This document shows positions 26,570 to 35,496 of a stretch of 64,000 bases of DNA, one piece after another. The number at the start of each line of letters is the position of its first letter. Position 1 is the first letter of the stretch. Source of the DNA: Pedobacter rhodius (GTDB lineage: Bacteria > Bacteroidota > Bacteroidia > Sphingobacteriales > Sphingobacteriaceae). Made by a program: the position numbers and the translations under genes. The notes beneath the pieces are model-generated. The model searched no databases. It saw nothing but the letters and a program-made list of their open reading frames with translations, and was not told the DNA's origin. Location of the stretch: contig NZ_JAPWGL010000005.1 in the NCBI RefSeq assembly GCF_027213645.1, positions 124,001-188,000 of the forward strand, written 5' to 3'.

Positions 26570-27442
26570 GAATGGACTTAAATCAATGTTTCTGACCCTT
26601 ATTAACCTTAAACAAATGCAGTATCTGTGGGAATAATGCATCCATCGTTTCCTCAACGCCGTTTTTCGAACCGGGAAGCGTTAAAACCAATGTTTCGCCG
26701 ATAAAGCCTGCAACACCTCTGGAGAGCATAGCATAAGGCATACGTTCCTGTCCGTACCGCCTTGCGGTTTCCATAATGCCATCAATTGGCCGGTCTAATA
26801 ACGGCAAGATGGCTTCAGGCGTCACATCGCGGGGCGATAATCCGGTACCGCCTGTAAAAATCAAAAGCTGGTGTTCGGCGCCTGATAATGCCGTGGCTGC
26901 TTTTTTAATCGCTGAAAGCTCATCGGGAACGATGTCGTATTTTAAGGTTTCTATGCCCAATTGTGCCAGCCTGGAAATTACCGTCTTCCCGGAACGATCT
27001 TCACTTTGCTTTTCAAAAACGGAATCCGAGCAAACCACAACGGCAGCCTTGAGTTCAGGGAATTGTTTGTTTTTTAAATCAGATTTTCCACCCGATTTTT
27101 CGAGCAGTTTGATATTTCGGATTTCGATGCCCTTATCGATGGGCTTTAACATGTCGTACATCGTTAAGGCGGTAACCGATGCGCCATGCATGGCTTCCAC
27201 CTCCACGCCGGTTTTGTAAATGGTATGGACTTCGACCAGGATGTTGATTTCCAGTCCGTTGATTTCGAAGGTTATCGCAGTGTATTCCACAGGAAGCGGG
27301 TGGCAATCGGGAATCATATCACTGGTTCTTTTCACGCCGAACAAACCGGCGGCCCTGGCAAATTCAAAAACATCGCCCTTTGGCACTTTTCTTTGCACAA
27401 CCGCGTCGATGGTTTCCTGTTTGGACACGCATAAGGTTGCGC
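26570..27442. repeat. Left copy of the 873-bp moaCB direct repeat
   Basis: This segment aligns without any gap to 43683-44555 (constant offset 17,113). By eye the first 300 bases differ at about 20 positions; the remainder looks closer. Similarity stops abruptly on both sides: at 26569/26570, just beyond the moaCB stop codon, and at 27442/27443, inside the moaCB coding sequence. Confidence 0.93.
26583..27442 (-). pseudogene. 5'-truncated moaC/moaB fusion gene (second copy)
   Basis: It matches residues 16 onward of the complete fusion at 43696-44604, keeping nearly all of MoaC (GLFGVKRTSDMIPDCHPLP and EVEAMHGASVTALTMYDM) and the whole MoaB/MogA-like half (FTGGTGLSPRDVTPEAI, GSKNGVEETM). The ATG and first codons are replaced at 27442 by unrelated sequence. 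Translation could only begin at a GTG at 27428, which removes 21 residues, and no promoter from the intact operon remains. The rest of the frame has no stop, and amino acid changes from the other copy are few and conservative, so some product cannot be excluded. No Mo genes follow it. Confidence 0.72.
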
Positions 27443-27712
27443 AAGGAAATTCTGGAATCGGAAAAATTTGAGGCGTATGCAGCGGCTAATCTTTTGCTTG
27501 TGAGGGCAGATTTTCCAAGGCAAAAGAAAAATCAGCTTCCAAAAGAACAAATCAAACTCAACGAATCATTGGCAGAAGTATACAATAGGGATGGCAAGTT
27601 TCCTTATACTGTTCTGGTTGATGAAAATGGAAAAGTACTGAAAAGCTGGGACGGATTTCCTGATGAAAGCCCGCAGGCTTTTGTTGCTGAAATTGAAAAA
27701 TTAAAAAAATAA
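27443..27712 (+). pseudogene. Thioredoxin-family protein, N-terminal part missing
   Basis: The frame encodes KEILESEKFEAYAAANLLLV, ADFPRQKK and then TVLVDENGKVLKSWDGFP, which is the C-terminal half of a thioredoxin-like fold (the cis-Pro region YTVLVDENGK is present). The half that would contain the CxxC active site is absent: similarity begins right at the junction with the truncated moaCB at 27443. The frame is formally open back to 27380, but that part is antisense moaCB. The intact gene would be the first gene of the apbE operon; apbE starts 7 bases after this stop. Confidence 0.75.
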
Positions 27713-27719
27713 GGTTAAG

Positions 27720-28652
27720 ATGGGTAAAGCTGTTTCTGTAAACCGTTTACTAAAACTCATGGGAAACCGCTTTGAGTTTACAGTAATTGCTGAAAACGAG
27801 CAGGAAGGCAACCTGGCGATAGATGCCGCGATAGAAGAAGTGAGCAGGATAGAGCGCTTGTTAACCACTTTCAGCGAGGTTAGCCAGACCAGCCTGATAA
27901 ACGGGCAAGCCGGTTTGACTCCCGTAAAAGTAGATGAAGAAGTGGTTAGCCTCATTGAACGGTCTGTCAGGATATCAGAAATTACCGATGGTGCTTTTGA
28001 TATTACCTACGGATCGATAGATAAGCGACTTTGGAATTTTGATCTCAATATGACCAGCCTGCCTGACGAAGAGGAGGCCTTAGCATCTGTCGGACTCATC
28101 GATTACCGGAATGTTATCCTGAATAAACAGGAATCAACGGTCTTTTTGAAAAATAAGGGTATGCGTATCGGTTTTGGCGGGATTGGAAAAGGCTATGCGG
28201 CCGATAAAGCAAAGTTAGCGCTGCAAAACCATGGTATTAAAAGCGGGATTGTAAATGCCGCCGGCGATTTGATTACCTGGGGAACGCAAAACAACGGCTA
28301 TCCGTGGACGGTAGGCATTGCAGATCCTGAGCAAACCGACAGGCCTTTTTCTGCACTGAAAATCAGCGATATGGCAATTGCCACTTCAGGCAGTTACGAA
28401 AAATTTGTTACGATTAATGGTAAGCGCTATTCCCATACCATAGATCCAAAAACCGGACTGCCGGTAAGCGGTGTCAAAAGTGTGAGCATCATCTGTCCAA
28501 GTGCTGAACTGGCCGACGCACTTGCTACGCCGGTAGTGGTGATGGGCGTAAAAGTAGGGCTCGAGCTGATTAACCAGATTAAACAAGTAGCCTGTATTGT
28601 GATTGATGATCATGACCGGGTTTTTACCTCAAACAATATTAATGTGATATAA
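27720..28652 (+). CDS. apbE: FAD:protein FMN transferase (ApbE family)
   Basis: 310 residues. ApbE enzymes transfer FMN from FAD to a Thr/Ser of target proteins, usually on the outside of the inner membrane. Family features are RIERLLTTFSEVSQTSLIN, the FGGIGKGYAADKA block near 157, VNAAGDL near 179, and SHTIDPKTGLPV near 239, which includes the metal-binding region. It lacks the lipoprotein signal common in the family, so its location is uncertain. It lies between the thioredoxin fragment and a DUF4266 lipoprotein gene (2 bases apart). No obvious flavinylation target is in the operon. Confidence 0.93.
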   Translation: MGKAVSVNRLLKLMGNRFEFTVIAENEQEGNLAIDAAIEEVSRIERLLTTFSEVSQTSLINGQAGLTPVKVDEEVVSLIERSVRISEITDGAFDITYGSIDKRLWNFDLNMTSLPDEEEALASVGLIDYRNVILNKQESTVFLKNKGMRIGFGGIGKGYAADKAKLALQNHGIKSGIVNAAGDLITWGTQNNGYPWTVGIADPEQTDRPFSALKISDMAIATSGSYEKFVTINGKRYSHTIDPKTGLPVSGVKSVSIICPSAELADALATPVVVMGVKVGLELINQIKQVACIVIDDHDRVFTSNNINVI

Positions 28653-28654
28653 AT

Positions 28655-28885
28655 ATGAAGATTTCCAGAAAATTTATCCTCTCGATGCTGATCGCAATGT
28701 CCTTTAGCCTTGTGCTTAGCTCATGCAGCAGCGTAAAGCCTTATCAGAAAAGTAAACTTAACGATGCGGATATGATCCTTTCGGCCCGAAAGGCCCAGAA
28801 ATTCGAACAGAGTTTTCAGCTTTACCGTGAGGGCGCTTCGGGTGCCAATGGAGGCAAGAGCGGTGGTGGTTGCGGATGTAACTAA
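28655..28885 (+). CDS. DUF4266 lipoprotein with C-terminal Cys-Gly-Cys
   Basis: 76 residues. The lipoprotein signal has its acylated cysteine near residue 24 (LVLSSCSS). The short mature part has ADMILSARKAQKFEQSFQLY, then a Gly-rich tail ending GGGCGCN, with cysteines at 73 and 75. This pattern is what I recall for DUF4266, which is found next to ApbE and DUF3570 genes in several phyla. The function is unknown; the Cys-Gly-Cys tail could bind metal, form a disulfide with the thioredoxin-like partner, or be a modification site. It is 2 bases after apbE and 13 before the DUF3570 gene. Confidence 0.85.
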   Translation: MKISRKFILSMLIAMSFSLVLSSCSSVKPYQKSKLNDADMILSARKAQKFEQSFQLYREGASGANGGKSGGGCGCN

Positions 28886-28898
28886 TTAGGAACATAAA

Positions 28899-30110
28899 AT
28901 GAGAAAAATATACCTCCATGTGCTTTTCATGTACTTCGGTATTTTAAGTACCTATGCACAAACCAGACCTGAACCTGCAAAAGCAGACAGCAGCAAATAC
29001 CAGTCGCGCAAGCTCAAAATAGATGAGATCAACCTGGTTTCAGCCTATTATCACCAGAATGGTAATAATTCTGCTGTTACCGGTGGCATCGGGACCGAGA
29101 AACTGAGCGATTTTGCAAATACAATTGATTTGCAGCTATCGAAATTTAACAAAAACGGAAAGAAGAATACTTTTCTGTTTGAGCTTGGTGTTGACCATTA
29201 TACTTCAGCTTCTTCAGATAAGATAGACCCGAGTACGATTTCTTCAGCATCTTCAGCCGATACCCGTATTTATCCTTCGTTAAACTGGACACACTCCAAT
29301 GAAGACACCGGCAATTCATTTGGCTTTACAGGTTCTTATTCAACAGAGTTCGATTACCAGTCGATGGGTGCAGCATTTAATTTAACCCGCTTATCAAAAG
29401 ACAAAAATACCCAGTTTGATTTTAAACTTCAGGCATTTTTAGACCAGTGGACGGTCATCCTGCCAATTGAACTCCGAACGGGTAATACCGGAAAGGGGGG
29501 AGAACAATATGATACGGCACCGAGAAATTCCTTTAGTGCATCTTTCTCGCTTGCCCAGGTTATTAACCAGAAATTTCAGGCTTCGCTTATTTTAGAGCCA
29601 TCCTATCAAAAGGGTTTGCTTGCCACCAAGTATCAGCGCGATTATTTTACCGATGGGTCCCTGCGTTCGGAGACCTTACCCGATAAGCGTTATAAGCTTC
29701 CGATTGGACTGCGCATGAACTACTTTTTAGACGACCGTTTTGTAATCCGCACTTTTTACCGTTATTATATGGATAACTGGGGCATCAGGGCGCATACAGC
29801 AGAGCTTGAAATACCGGTTAAGATCAATTCCTTCTTTTCTATAAGTCCGTTCTACAGGTATAATAACCAGGTCGGGACCAGATATTTTGCACCTTATGGC
29901 CAGCATTCACCGTCAGAACAATATTTTACCAGTGATTATGATCTGTCTACGTTAACCAGTGATTTTTATGGCGCAGGTATCCGTTTTGCTCCGCCAAATT
30001 GTGTTTTTGGATGGCAGCGGCTGAATATGCTCGAGTTGAGGTATGGCCACTATTCACGGTTAACAAGCCTGGTTTCCAACATTGTTTCACTGAACCTCAA
30101 GTTTAAATAA
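28899..30110 (+). CDS. DUF3570 outer-membrane beta-barrel-like protein
   Basis: 403 residues with a signal peptide (cleavage after STYAQ, about residue 21). The mature protein is rich in alternating aromatic/polar strands (for example LPIGLRMNYFLDDRFVIRTF and FFSISPFYRYNNQ) and ends in VSLNLKFK, as expected for a beta-barrel. DUF3570 proteins commonly co-occur with ApbE and DUF4266, as here. No function is established. It ends the operon that begins with the thioredoxin remnant; the next gene is almost 700 bases away under a different promoter. Confidence 0.87.
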   Translation: MRKIYLHVLFMYFGILSTYAQTRPEPAKADSSKYQSRKLKIDEINLVSAYYHQNGNNSAVTGGIGTEKLSDFANTIDLQLSKFNKNGKKNTFLFELGVDHYTSASSDKIDPSTISSASSADTRIYPSLNWTHSNEDTGNSFGFTGSYSTEFDYQSMGAAFNLTRLSKDKNTQFDFKLQAFLDQWTVILPIELRTGNTGKGGEQYDTAPRNSFSASFSLAQVINQKFQASLILEPSYQKGLLATKYQRDYFTDGSLRSETLPDKRYKLPIGLRMNYFLDDRFVIRTFYRYYMDNWGIRAHTAELEIPVKINSFFSISPFYRYNNQVGTRYFAPYGQHSPSEQYFTSDYDLSTLTSDFYGAGIRFAPPNCVFGWQRLNMLELRYGHYSRLTSLVSNIVSLNLKFK

Positions 30111-30501
30111 AATCCGTTTTAAGAATAGCACTCATATATAACTCAAATAATAATAAGCTCAAAAATGTTTATCAGGGACCTGCCTTTGCACGTCGCTCCG
30201 GCGCAGGTGTCGCAAGTCTGACCGCAGTAGCGGGTTTCTGATGACCTTTTTTACCGAGTTATGGATTCAACAGTTTTTCAGCGGTAGAAAATTAAGCTTC
30301 TGTACGAAGCTGCTTATCCAACTTAGCTCTGGTTAACTTTTATGCTGCTATCCCTTTACAGGTTTGTTGGTTTCAGTTAAAATGGGGTTCTACTAGTGCT
30401 GGTCTGATTATCTAACAGGTTCAGCGAACTGCATAACTTCATCCATATTGGGGATGAAAAACCCGTATTTCAATAATTGACAAATTTAAGACAATTCCCT
30501 G
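30111..30501. other. Intergenic gap before the mdc promoter
   Basis: About 390 bases without a credible gene. A GC-rich imperfect hairpin near 30180-30210 (CCTGCCTTTGCAC...CGGCGCAGG) may end the DUF3570 transcript. The rest is A/T-rich with no recognisable motif up to the mdcA promoter. Confidence 0.5.
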
Positions 30502-30532
30502 TTTGCATAATAAATTTTTCATTTTACCTTTG
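30502..30532 (+). promoter_or_regulatory. Bacteroidota-type promoter of the mdc operon
   Basis: TTTG at 30502-30505, a 19-base spacer and TACCTTTG at 30525-30532 match the -33/-7 consensus exactly. The operator begins at the very next base. Confidence 0.8.
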
Positions 30533-30547
30533 TATCATCAGATGACA
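30533..30547 (+). promoter_or_regulatory. FadR/GntR operator at the mdc promoter
   Basis: TATCATCAGATGACA is one base short of a perfect 15-bp palindrome of the form TGTCATC-N-GATGACA. It overlaps the expected transcription start, so binding should block initiation. Matching sites lie at 41518-41532 and 41706-41720. A 15-base block, GATGAGCATATGAAT at 30549-30563, is also shared with the esterase promoter. Confidence 0.7.
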
Positions 30548-30802
30548 CGATGAGCATATGAATTTTCAATCATGAAAATATTGTTTAGTAGCTCGCTGCA
30601 TTTGATTTAATGTTATGTCGCCTTTCTGGCATTTGAAATGAATGTTTTTAAATGTAGCGTATTTGAAAAGCAGAATTTTGGCATGCTGTAATCAGTTTTA
30701 GGAAACAATTCAGTGTTCCGGAAATACAAAATTTAATTAAAGACATCAGATGAGCTGATTTCTTAAAAATTTATAGTTATTAAATAAACAATGGAGGTTA
30801 AA

Positions 30803-32440
30803 ATGTCTAGAACATCATGGACTACAAAACGGGATGAAAAAACCCGTAGACTTAAAAGTGTTGCGCACCTCATGAACGGGGCAATACTAAAAAACAGGGA
30901 TATTGTTGAGGCCCTGGAACTGCTGCTTCAGCCGGGTGATCGGGTTGTTTTGGAAGGTGATAATCAAAAACAGGCATCATTTCTATCGGAAGCACTTTCA
31001 GCGGTGAGTCCTTCAAGGGTAAATAAACTCCATATGATTATGTCGAGCATTTCCCGCCCGGAACACCTCGATGTTTTTGAAAAAGGCATCGCAGAAAAGA
31101 TTGATTTCTCCTTTGCAGGGCCACAAAGTCTGCGGGTATCACAGATGATAGAAGACGGTACCCTAAAAATCGGGGAAATACATACCTATCTTGAACTATA
31201 CGGACGTTTGTTTATCGACCTGATTCCTAATGTAGCACTTGTGGCGGCCGATAAAGCCGACCGTTCCGGTAATCTTTACACCGGGCCAAATACCGAGGAA
31301 ACGCCTGCAATTATTGAAGCAACTGCTTTTAAGGATGGTATTGTCATTGTGCAGGTAAATGAAATTGTTGATGAGCTGCCAAGGATCGACATTCCGGGAT
31401 CGTGGGTTGATGTTGTTGTTGAGGCCGATAAGCCATATCAACTGGAGGCACTTTTTACCCGTGATCCTAAAATGATAACCGAACTCCACATCCTGATAGG
31501 TATGATGACTATCCGTGGGGTTTATGAAAAACACCAGGTAAAATCGCTCAACCATGGTATTGGTTTTAATACCGCTGCTATAGAACTTTTATTACCAACC
31601 TATGCCGAAAAGCTTGGCTTAAGGGGAAAAATTGCCACCAACTGGGTTTTGAATCCACATCCGACACTAATTCCTGCAATTGAATCGGGTTGGGTAGAAA
31701 CAATACACTGTTTTGGCGGTGAAGTAGGGATGGAGCAATATGTTGCCGCCAGGCCGGATGTGTTTTTTACCGGCAGGGATGGCTCGTTAAGGTCGAACCG
31801 GGCTTTTGCCCAGGTTGCCGGTCAGTATGCGGTAGATATGTTTGTTGGTTCTACACTGCAAATAGACAAAAATGCAAACTCTTCAACAGTGGTATCCGGC
31901 AGACTGGCTGGGTTTGGAGGCGCTCCGAATATGGGACATGATCCTAAAGGCAGAAGGCACTCTTCTCAGGCCTGGCTGGATATGATTACCTCCGATGATC
32001 CGCTTGCCAAAGGGCGCAAGCTGGTTGTGCAAACGGTAGAAACATTCCAGAATGGAAATACACCTGTATTTGTTGATTCGCTGGATGCGCTTGAGGTGGC
32101 CAAACAGGCAAATCTTGCTACCGCACCCGTAATGATTTATGGTGATGATGTAACACATGTTGTAACAGAGGAAGGGATTGCTTATGTGTATAAAGCTGAG
32201 GGGGAAGAAGAGCGCCGCCAGGCTTTAAGTGCTGTTGCGGGTGTTACCCCAATCGGCAGGGCGTCAAACGCGAAAATTATCCAATCCCTGAGAGAAAGGG
32301 GAGTTGTTGCTTATCCGGAAGATCTCGGGATTCAGCGTACAGAAGCCAGACGCTCTTTATTGGCAGCGAAAAACGTAAAAGACCTTGTCGAATGGTCGGA
32401 GGGGCTTTACAATCCACCGGCAAAATTTAAAAACTGGTAA
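30803..32440 (+). CDS. mdcA: Malonate decarboxylase, alpha subunit (acetyl-S-ACP:malonate ACP transferase)
   Basis: 545 residues. MdcA swaps acetyl for malonyl on the carrier protein MdcC, releasing acetate. The N-terminus SRTSWTTKRDEKTRRL and the VVLEGDNQKQASFLSEAL block near 45-62 are typical, as are NHGIGFNTAAIELLLPTYA and the C-terminal half with FGGAPNMGHDPKGRRH. I prefer ATG 30803, because GGAGG lies 8 bases before it and the family starts here; ATG 30791 is an alternative. First gene of a plus-strand operon with mdcB, mdcC and the fused mdcDE, probably repressed by the FadR-type regulator at 40845. Cytoplasmic. Confidence 0.96.
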   Translation: MSRTSWTTKRDEKTRRLKSVAHLMNGAILKNRDIVEALELLLQPGDRVVLEGDNQKQASFLSEALSAVSPSRVNKLHMIMSSISRPEHLDVFEKGIAEKIDFSFAGPQSLRVSQMIEDGTLKIGEIHTYLELYGRLFIDLIPNVALVAADKADRSGNLYTGPNTEETPAIIEATAFKDGIVIVQVNEIVDELPRIDIPGSWVDVVVEADKPYQLEALFTRDPKMITELHILIGMMTIRGVYEKHQVKSLNHGIGFNTAAIELLLPTYAEKLGLRGKIATNWVLNPHPTLIPAIESGWVETIHCFGGEVGMEQYVAARPDVFFTGRDGSLRSNRAFAQVAGQYAVDMFVGSTLQIDKNANSSTVVSGRLAGFGGAPNMGHDPKGRRHSSQAWLDMITSDDPLAKGRKLVVQTVETFQNGNTPVFVDSLDALEVAKQANLATAPVMIYGDDVTHVVTEEGIAYVYKAEGEEERRQALSAVAGVTPIGRASNAKIIQSLRERGVVAYPEDLGIQRTEARRSLLAAKNVKDLVEWSEGLYNPPAKFKNW

Positions 32441-32483
32441 GTTAACCCATAAAGGTATCCGATAATCTGATAATGATAAGTAT

Positions 32484-33350
32484 ATGAAAGTAGCCGAATT
32501 AGTTTCATCAAAAATCTTAATAGCAGATACGCTTTCTCAGTTTGCCGTACAGGCATTGTTAGAAGAAGCGCAGCTTACCCCAAAACCCGGGCTGGTTGAC
32601 TCGGTGGGCAATGGTTCTCATAACGACCTTAACATAGGGCTCATGGAGAAATCTGCAGTTTCCCTGAAAAGTTCATTTTTTGAAATGGCCATGGCGGCCT
32701 TTGGTCAGCAACCATCACAACAACTCAGGGAACGTTTAGCTGCGATAGGGCGTTATGGTGAACAAACTATGCTGGAAGCTACCGGAAACGTTAACACGCA
32801 TAAGGGGGCAATCTGGGCCATAGGCCTTCTTTGCGGCGCAGCCGCCTCATTATTATCGGTTGCAGCCGGCCAGGTGGTTACAGCCGGTCAGATAATGGAT
32901 ACTGCAGGTAAAATCGCAGCATTTAACGACCGGTATATGCCTCTGCAATATACTAAAGGCAGCAAAGTAAGAAATAAATACAGCGTCAGGAGTGCCAGGG
33001 AGGAAGCTATTGAAGGTTTTCCTTCGCTACGAAATCTTGCGCTGCCTGCCTGGGCGAAGTACTGTAATGAACCGGAACATATTATTCGCCTGAATGTACT
33101 GTTAACATTAATGGCTTCTGTTGATGATACCTGCATTTTGCACAGGAGTAATATGGATGTACTTCGGGCTGTTAAGCAGCAGGCAGCATTAATAATCAGA
33201 AATGGTGGCCTCGGCCATGCGGAGAATTGGATTTTGTATCTGAAACTCGATGAATACATCACCGCGAAATGGATTTCTCCGGGTGGGAGTGCTGATCTGC
33301 TGTCTGCCGGAATATTCCTTCAAAAAATTACTCAACATTTTAAAATTTAA
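32484..33350 (+). CDS. mdcB: Triphosphoribosyl-dephospho-CoA synthase (CitG/MdcB)
   Basis: 288 residues. It makes 2'-(5''-triphosphoribosyl)-3'-dephospho-CoA from ATP and dephospho-CoA, the precursor of the unusual prosthetic group on MdcC. The family signature EEAQLTPKPGLVDSVGNGSH lies at about 27-46, followed by DLNIGLMEKSA; a second conserved stretch is NVNTHKGAIWAIGLLCGA near 96-113. It follows mdcA by 43 bases and precedes mdcC by 4 bases. This placement, and mdcG nearby, argue for MdcB rather than the citrate lyase version CitG. Confidence 0.94.
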   Translation: MKVAELVSSKILIADTLSQFAVQALLEEAQLTPKPGLVDSVGNGSHNDLNIGLMEKSAVSLKSSFFEMAMAAFGQQPSQQLRERLAAIGRYGEQTMLEATGNVNTHKGAIWAIGLLCGAAASLLSVAAGQVVTAGQIMDTAGKIAAFNDRYMPLQYTKGSKVRNKYSVRSAREEAIEGFPSLRNLALPAWAKYCNEPEHIIRLNVLLTLMASVDDTCILHRSNMDVLRAVKQQAALIIRNGGLGHAENWILYLKLDEYITAKWISPGGSADLLSAGIFLQKITQHFKI

Positions 33351-33354
33351 CATT

Positions 33355-33651
33355 ATGGAATCATTTTCATTTATATACCCAGCGGGTAAAGAAATTAAGC
33401 AAAGGGCACACACCGGTGTCGTTGGATCGGGAGATCTCGAAATCCTGTTGGAACCCAGAACCGATAATCATGCAGAATTCATCGTCAGGACTTCCTCTGA
33501 TGGATTTAAAGAAATATGGAAAGCGGTATTTGAACGCTTTATTTCATTAAACGACATATCGGCAACATTTATAATTAACGACTTCGGCGCCACACCAGGG
33601 GTGGTTAACCTCAGGTTGGCACAAGTACTGGAAATTGCAAATCAAAAATAA
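33355..33651 (+). CDS. mdcC: Malonate decarboxylase acyl carrier protein, delta subunit
   Basis: 98 residues from ATG 33355 (MESFSFIYPAGKE). The frame extends upstream only as overlap with mdcB. The segment GVVGSGDLEILLEP near 22-35 is the MdcC signature and includes the serine that carries the phosphoribosyl-dephospho-CoA arm. FIINDFGATPGVVNLRLAQVLE ends the domain. During the cycle it carries acetyl and malonyl groups between MdcA and the decarboxylase subunits. The next gene begins 1 base after its stop. Confidence 0.94.
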   Translation: MESFSFIYPAGKEIKQRAHTGVVGSGDLEILLEPRTDNHAEFIVRTSSDGFKEIWKAVFERFISLNDISATFIINDFGATPGVVNLRLAQVLEIANQK

Positions 33652-33652
33652 T

Positions 33653-35305
33653 ATGATGCACACAAGTTTTATTGAGTTAAAGGGCCGCGAACGTGCCCTT
33701 GCTCTTCTGGATAAAAATAGTTTCAACGAATTATTAGGACCATTCGATAGAATGGAATCTCCACACCTGGCACCTCAGGGTATCGTTCCCGAAAGTGATG
33801 ATGGGGTCGTTATTGCAAGAGGTACTTTTTCAGGTACCGATGCCGTAGTGCTTTCCATTGAAGGTGCTTTTCAGGGCGGTGGTATTGGCGAAGTATGCGG
33901 AACAAAGCTTGCTGCTTCATTGGAGCATATCCTTACTGATAACAAAAACGGGAAAAAAGTCATACCGATTATCATTTTCGATACTGGTGGTGTACGGTTG
34001 CAGGAAGCAAATTACGGATTGCTTTTGATTTCCGAAATTCAGTCGGCCATTGTTGCCTTGCGTGACTATGTTCCTGTTATCGGCCTCATCCCCGGCAATG
34101 TGGGAAGCTTTGGCGGAATGTCGATCACTGCTGCACTGTGTTCAAATCTGATTATGACCGATGTTGCCAGGTTCGGCCTTAACGGACCTGAAGTGATTGA
34201 ACAGGAAGCGGGTATCAAGGAATTTAATTCCCGAGATCGCAGACTCATCTGGGATACCATCGGGGGCACCGCCCGTTATGAGACCGGTCTTGTCGATCAG
34301 CTCGTTTCAGATGATATTTCAGCATTTAAAAACGCTGTACAATTTGCAATCGATAGCGAAAGGCCGGTTCCTCGTACTCACCAGGTGGAAAAATATCTAT
34401 CGGCCGTTAACCAGCTCGACCCGAATGTTAAAGCCAGCCGGGAAGATATCGTACGATTTATGAATAATCCATCGAAAGAAGTTCCGGAAATTGAAGATGC
34501 GAAAACACCAAGCCGGGGACGTACCTGGTTTGCCGCGCTTACGGATAGTTCGGCATCTTTAAGCGACTTCCCAGGTGTACTGGTTGCAGACAAAGAATTT
34601 AACGGACAAGCAACAAGGTTTATTGCCGTTGTTCCCAATGCCAAAAACCGCTATCGCCGTGCTGTAAATGGAGAAGTTGGTCTTCAGGAAGGATGGGTAC
34701 TTGCGAAATACATACAGCAGGTGATTCAGGAAGATGCGAATAAAGAAGTTAAGCGGAATATCGTAGCTGTAATCGATGTGCCAAGCCAGGCCTATGGATA
34801 TAATGAAGAATTGATGGGTATACATTATGCCTGTGCAGCCAGTGCTGATGCATATGCAACGGCCAGATTAAGGGGGCATAAAGTTACCGGATTGATTGTT
34901 GGAAATGCAATTTCCGGGGCATTTCTTGCCCATGGGTTACAGTCCAGCCGCCTGATTGCCCTTGATGATAAAGATATTAATGTACAGGCAATGTCAAAAC
35001 AATCGGCCGCAAGAATTACCAAAAGAACAATTGCCGAACTTGAGGAAGCAACAAAGAAAGTTCCGGCAATGGCCTACGATATCCATAATTATTATTCTCT
35101 TGGTGCACTTGATCTTCTTATCAAGATCGGAAACGCTGATAGTCCAACCGTTGCCGACGTCGCATTGGTATCCAAAGAACTTGCTAAAGCGATAAAAGAC
35201 GGCGATTTTACTTTAGGACAACGCTTAAAAACACAACCAGCAATTACGCAGGGTAGGGTGAGTTCGATTAAAGTAAGAACGAAACTCGCAGAACAGTGGC
35301 ATTAA
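33653..35305 (+). CDS. Malonate decarboxylase beta and gamma subunits fused in one protein
   Basis: 550 residues from ATG 33653, directly after mdcC. The N-terminal half is MdcD-like: SFIELKGRERALALLDKNSF, LAPQGIVPESDDGVVIARG, VIPIIIFDTGGVRLQEAN and GNVGSFGGMSITAALCSNLI form the carboxyltransferase-type crotonase fold. From about residue 260 an MdcE-like half begins: SRGRTWFAALT, VPSQAYGYNEELMGIHYA and GLIVGNAISGAFLAHGLQ. In the characterised Klebsiella and Pseudomonas systems mdcD and mdcE are separate genes. The protein should decarboxylate malonyl-MdcC to acetyl-MdcC. No frameshift is involved; the linker region is continuous. Confidence 0.92.
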   Translation: MMHTSFIELKGRERALALLDKNSFNELLGPFDRMESPHLAPQGIVPESDDGVVIARGTFSGTDAVVLSIEGAFQGGGIGEVCGTKLAASLEHILTDNKNGKKVIPIIIFDTGGVRLQEANYGLLLISEIQSAIVALRDYVPVIGLIPGNVGSFGGMSITAALCSNLIMTDVARFGLNGPEVIEQEAGIKEFNSRDRRLIWDTIGGTARYETGLVDQLVSDDISAFKNAVQFAIDSERPVPRTHQVEKYLSAVNQLDPNVKASREDIVRFMNNPSKEVPEIEDAKTPSRGRTWFAALTDSSASLSDFPGVLVADKEFNGQATRFIAVVPNAKNRYRRAVNGEVGLQEGWVLAKYIQQVIQEDANKEVKRNIVAVIDVPSQAYGYNEELMGIHYACAASADAYATARLRGHKVTGLIVGNAISGAFLAHGLQSSRLIALDDKDINVQAMSKQSAARITKRTIAELEEATKKVPAMAYDIHNYYSLGALDLLIKIGNADSPTVADVALVSKELAKAIKDGDFTLGQRLKTQPAITQGRVSSIKVRTKLAEQWH

Positions 35306-35334
35306 ACCCCTTGTATGGAACGGTTCAGGTTTAG

Positions 35335-35368
35335 AATCGGATAAACTGAAATTCGCGCATCCGATTTT
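35335..35368 (+). terminator. Possible terminator after mdcDE
   Basis: An 8-bp stem (AATCGGAT / ATCCGATT) with a 16-base loop runs into TT. It may attenuate rather than stop transcription toward the porin gene. Confidence 0.5.
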
Positions 35369-35496
35369 AAACCTTTCAATACCTGATCGCGTACCAGCCG
35401 GATGTACGCCAACAAGGATAGTCCGGAAAGCGCTGTTCTACGGATAACCTCATCCTTTCATTCTGTTTCGAAAAAATTAATTAACAAAATCATGTT

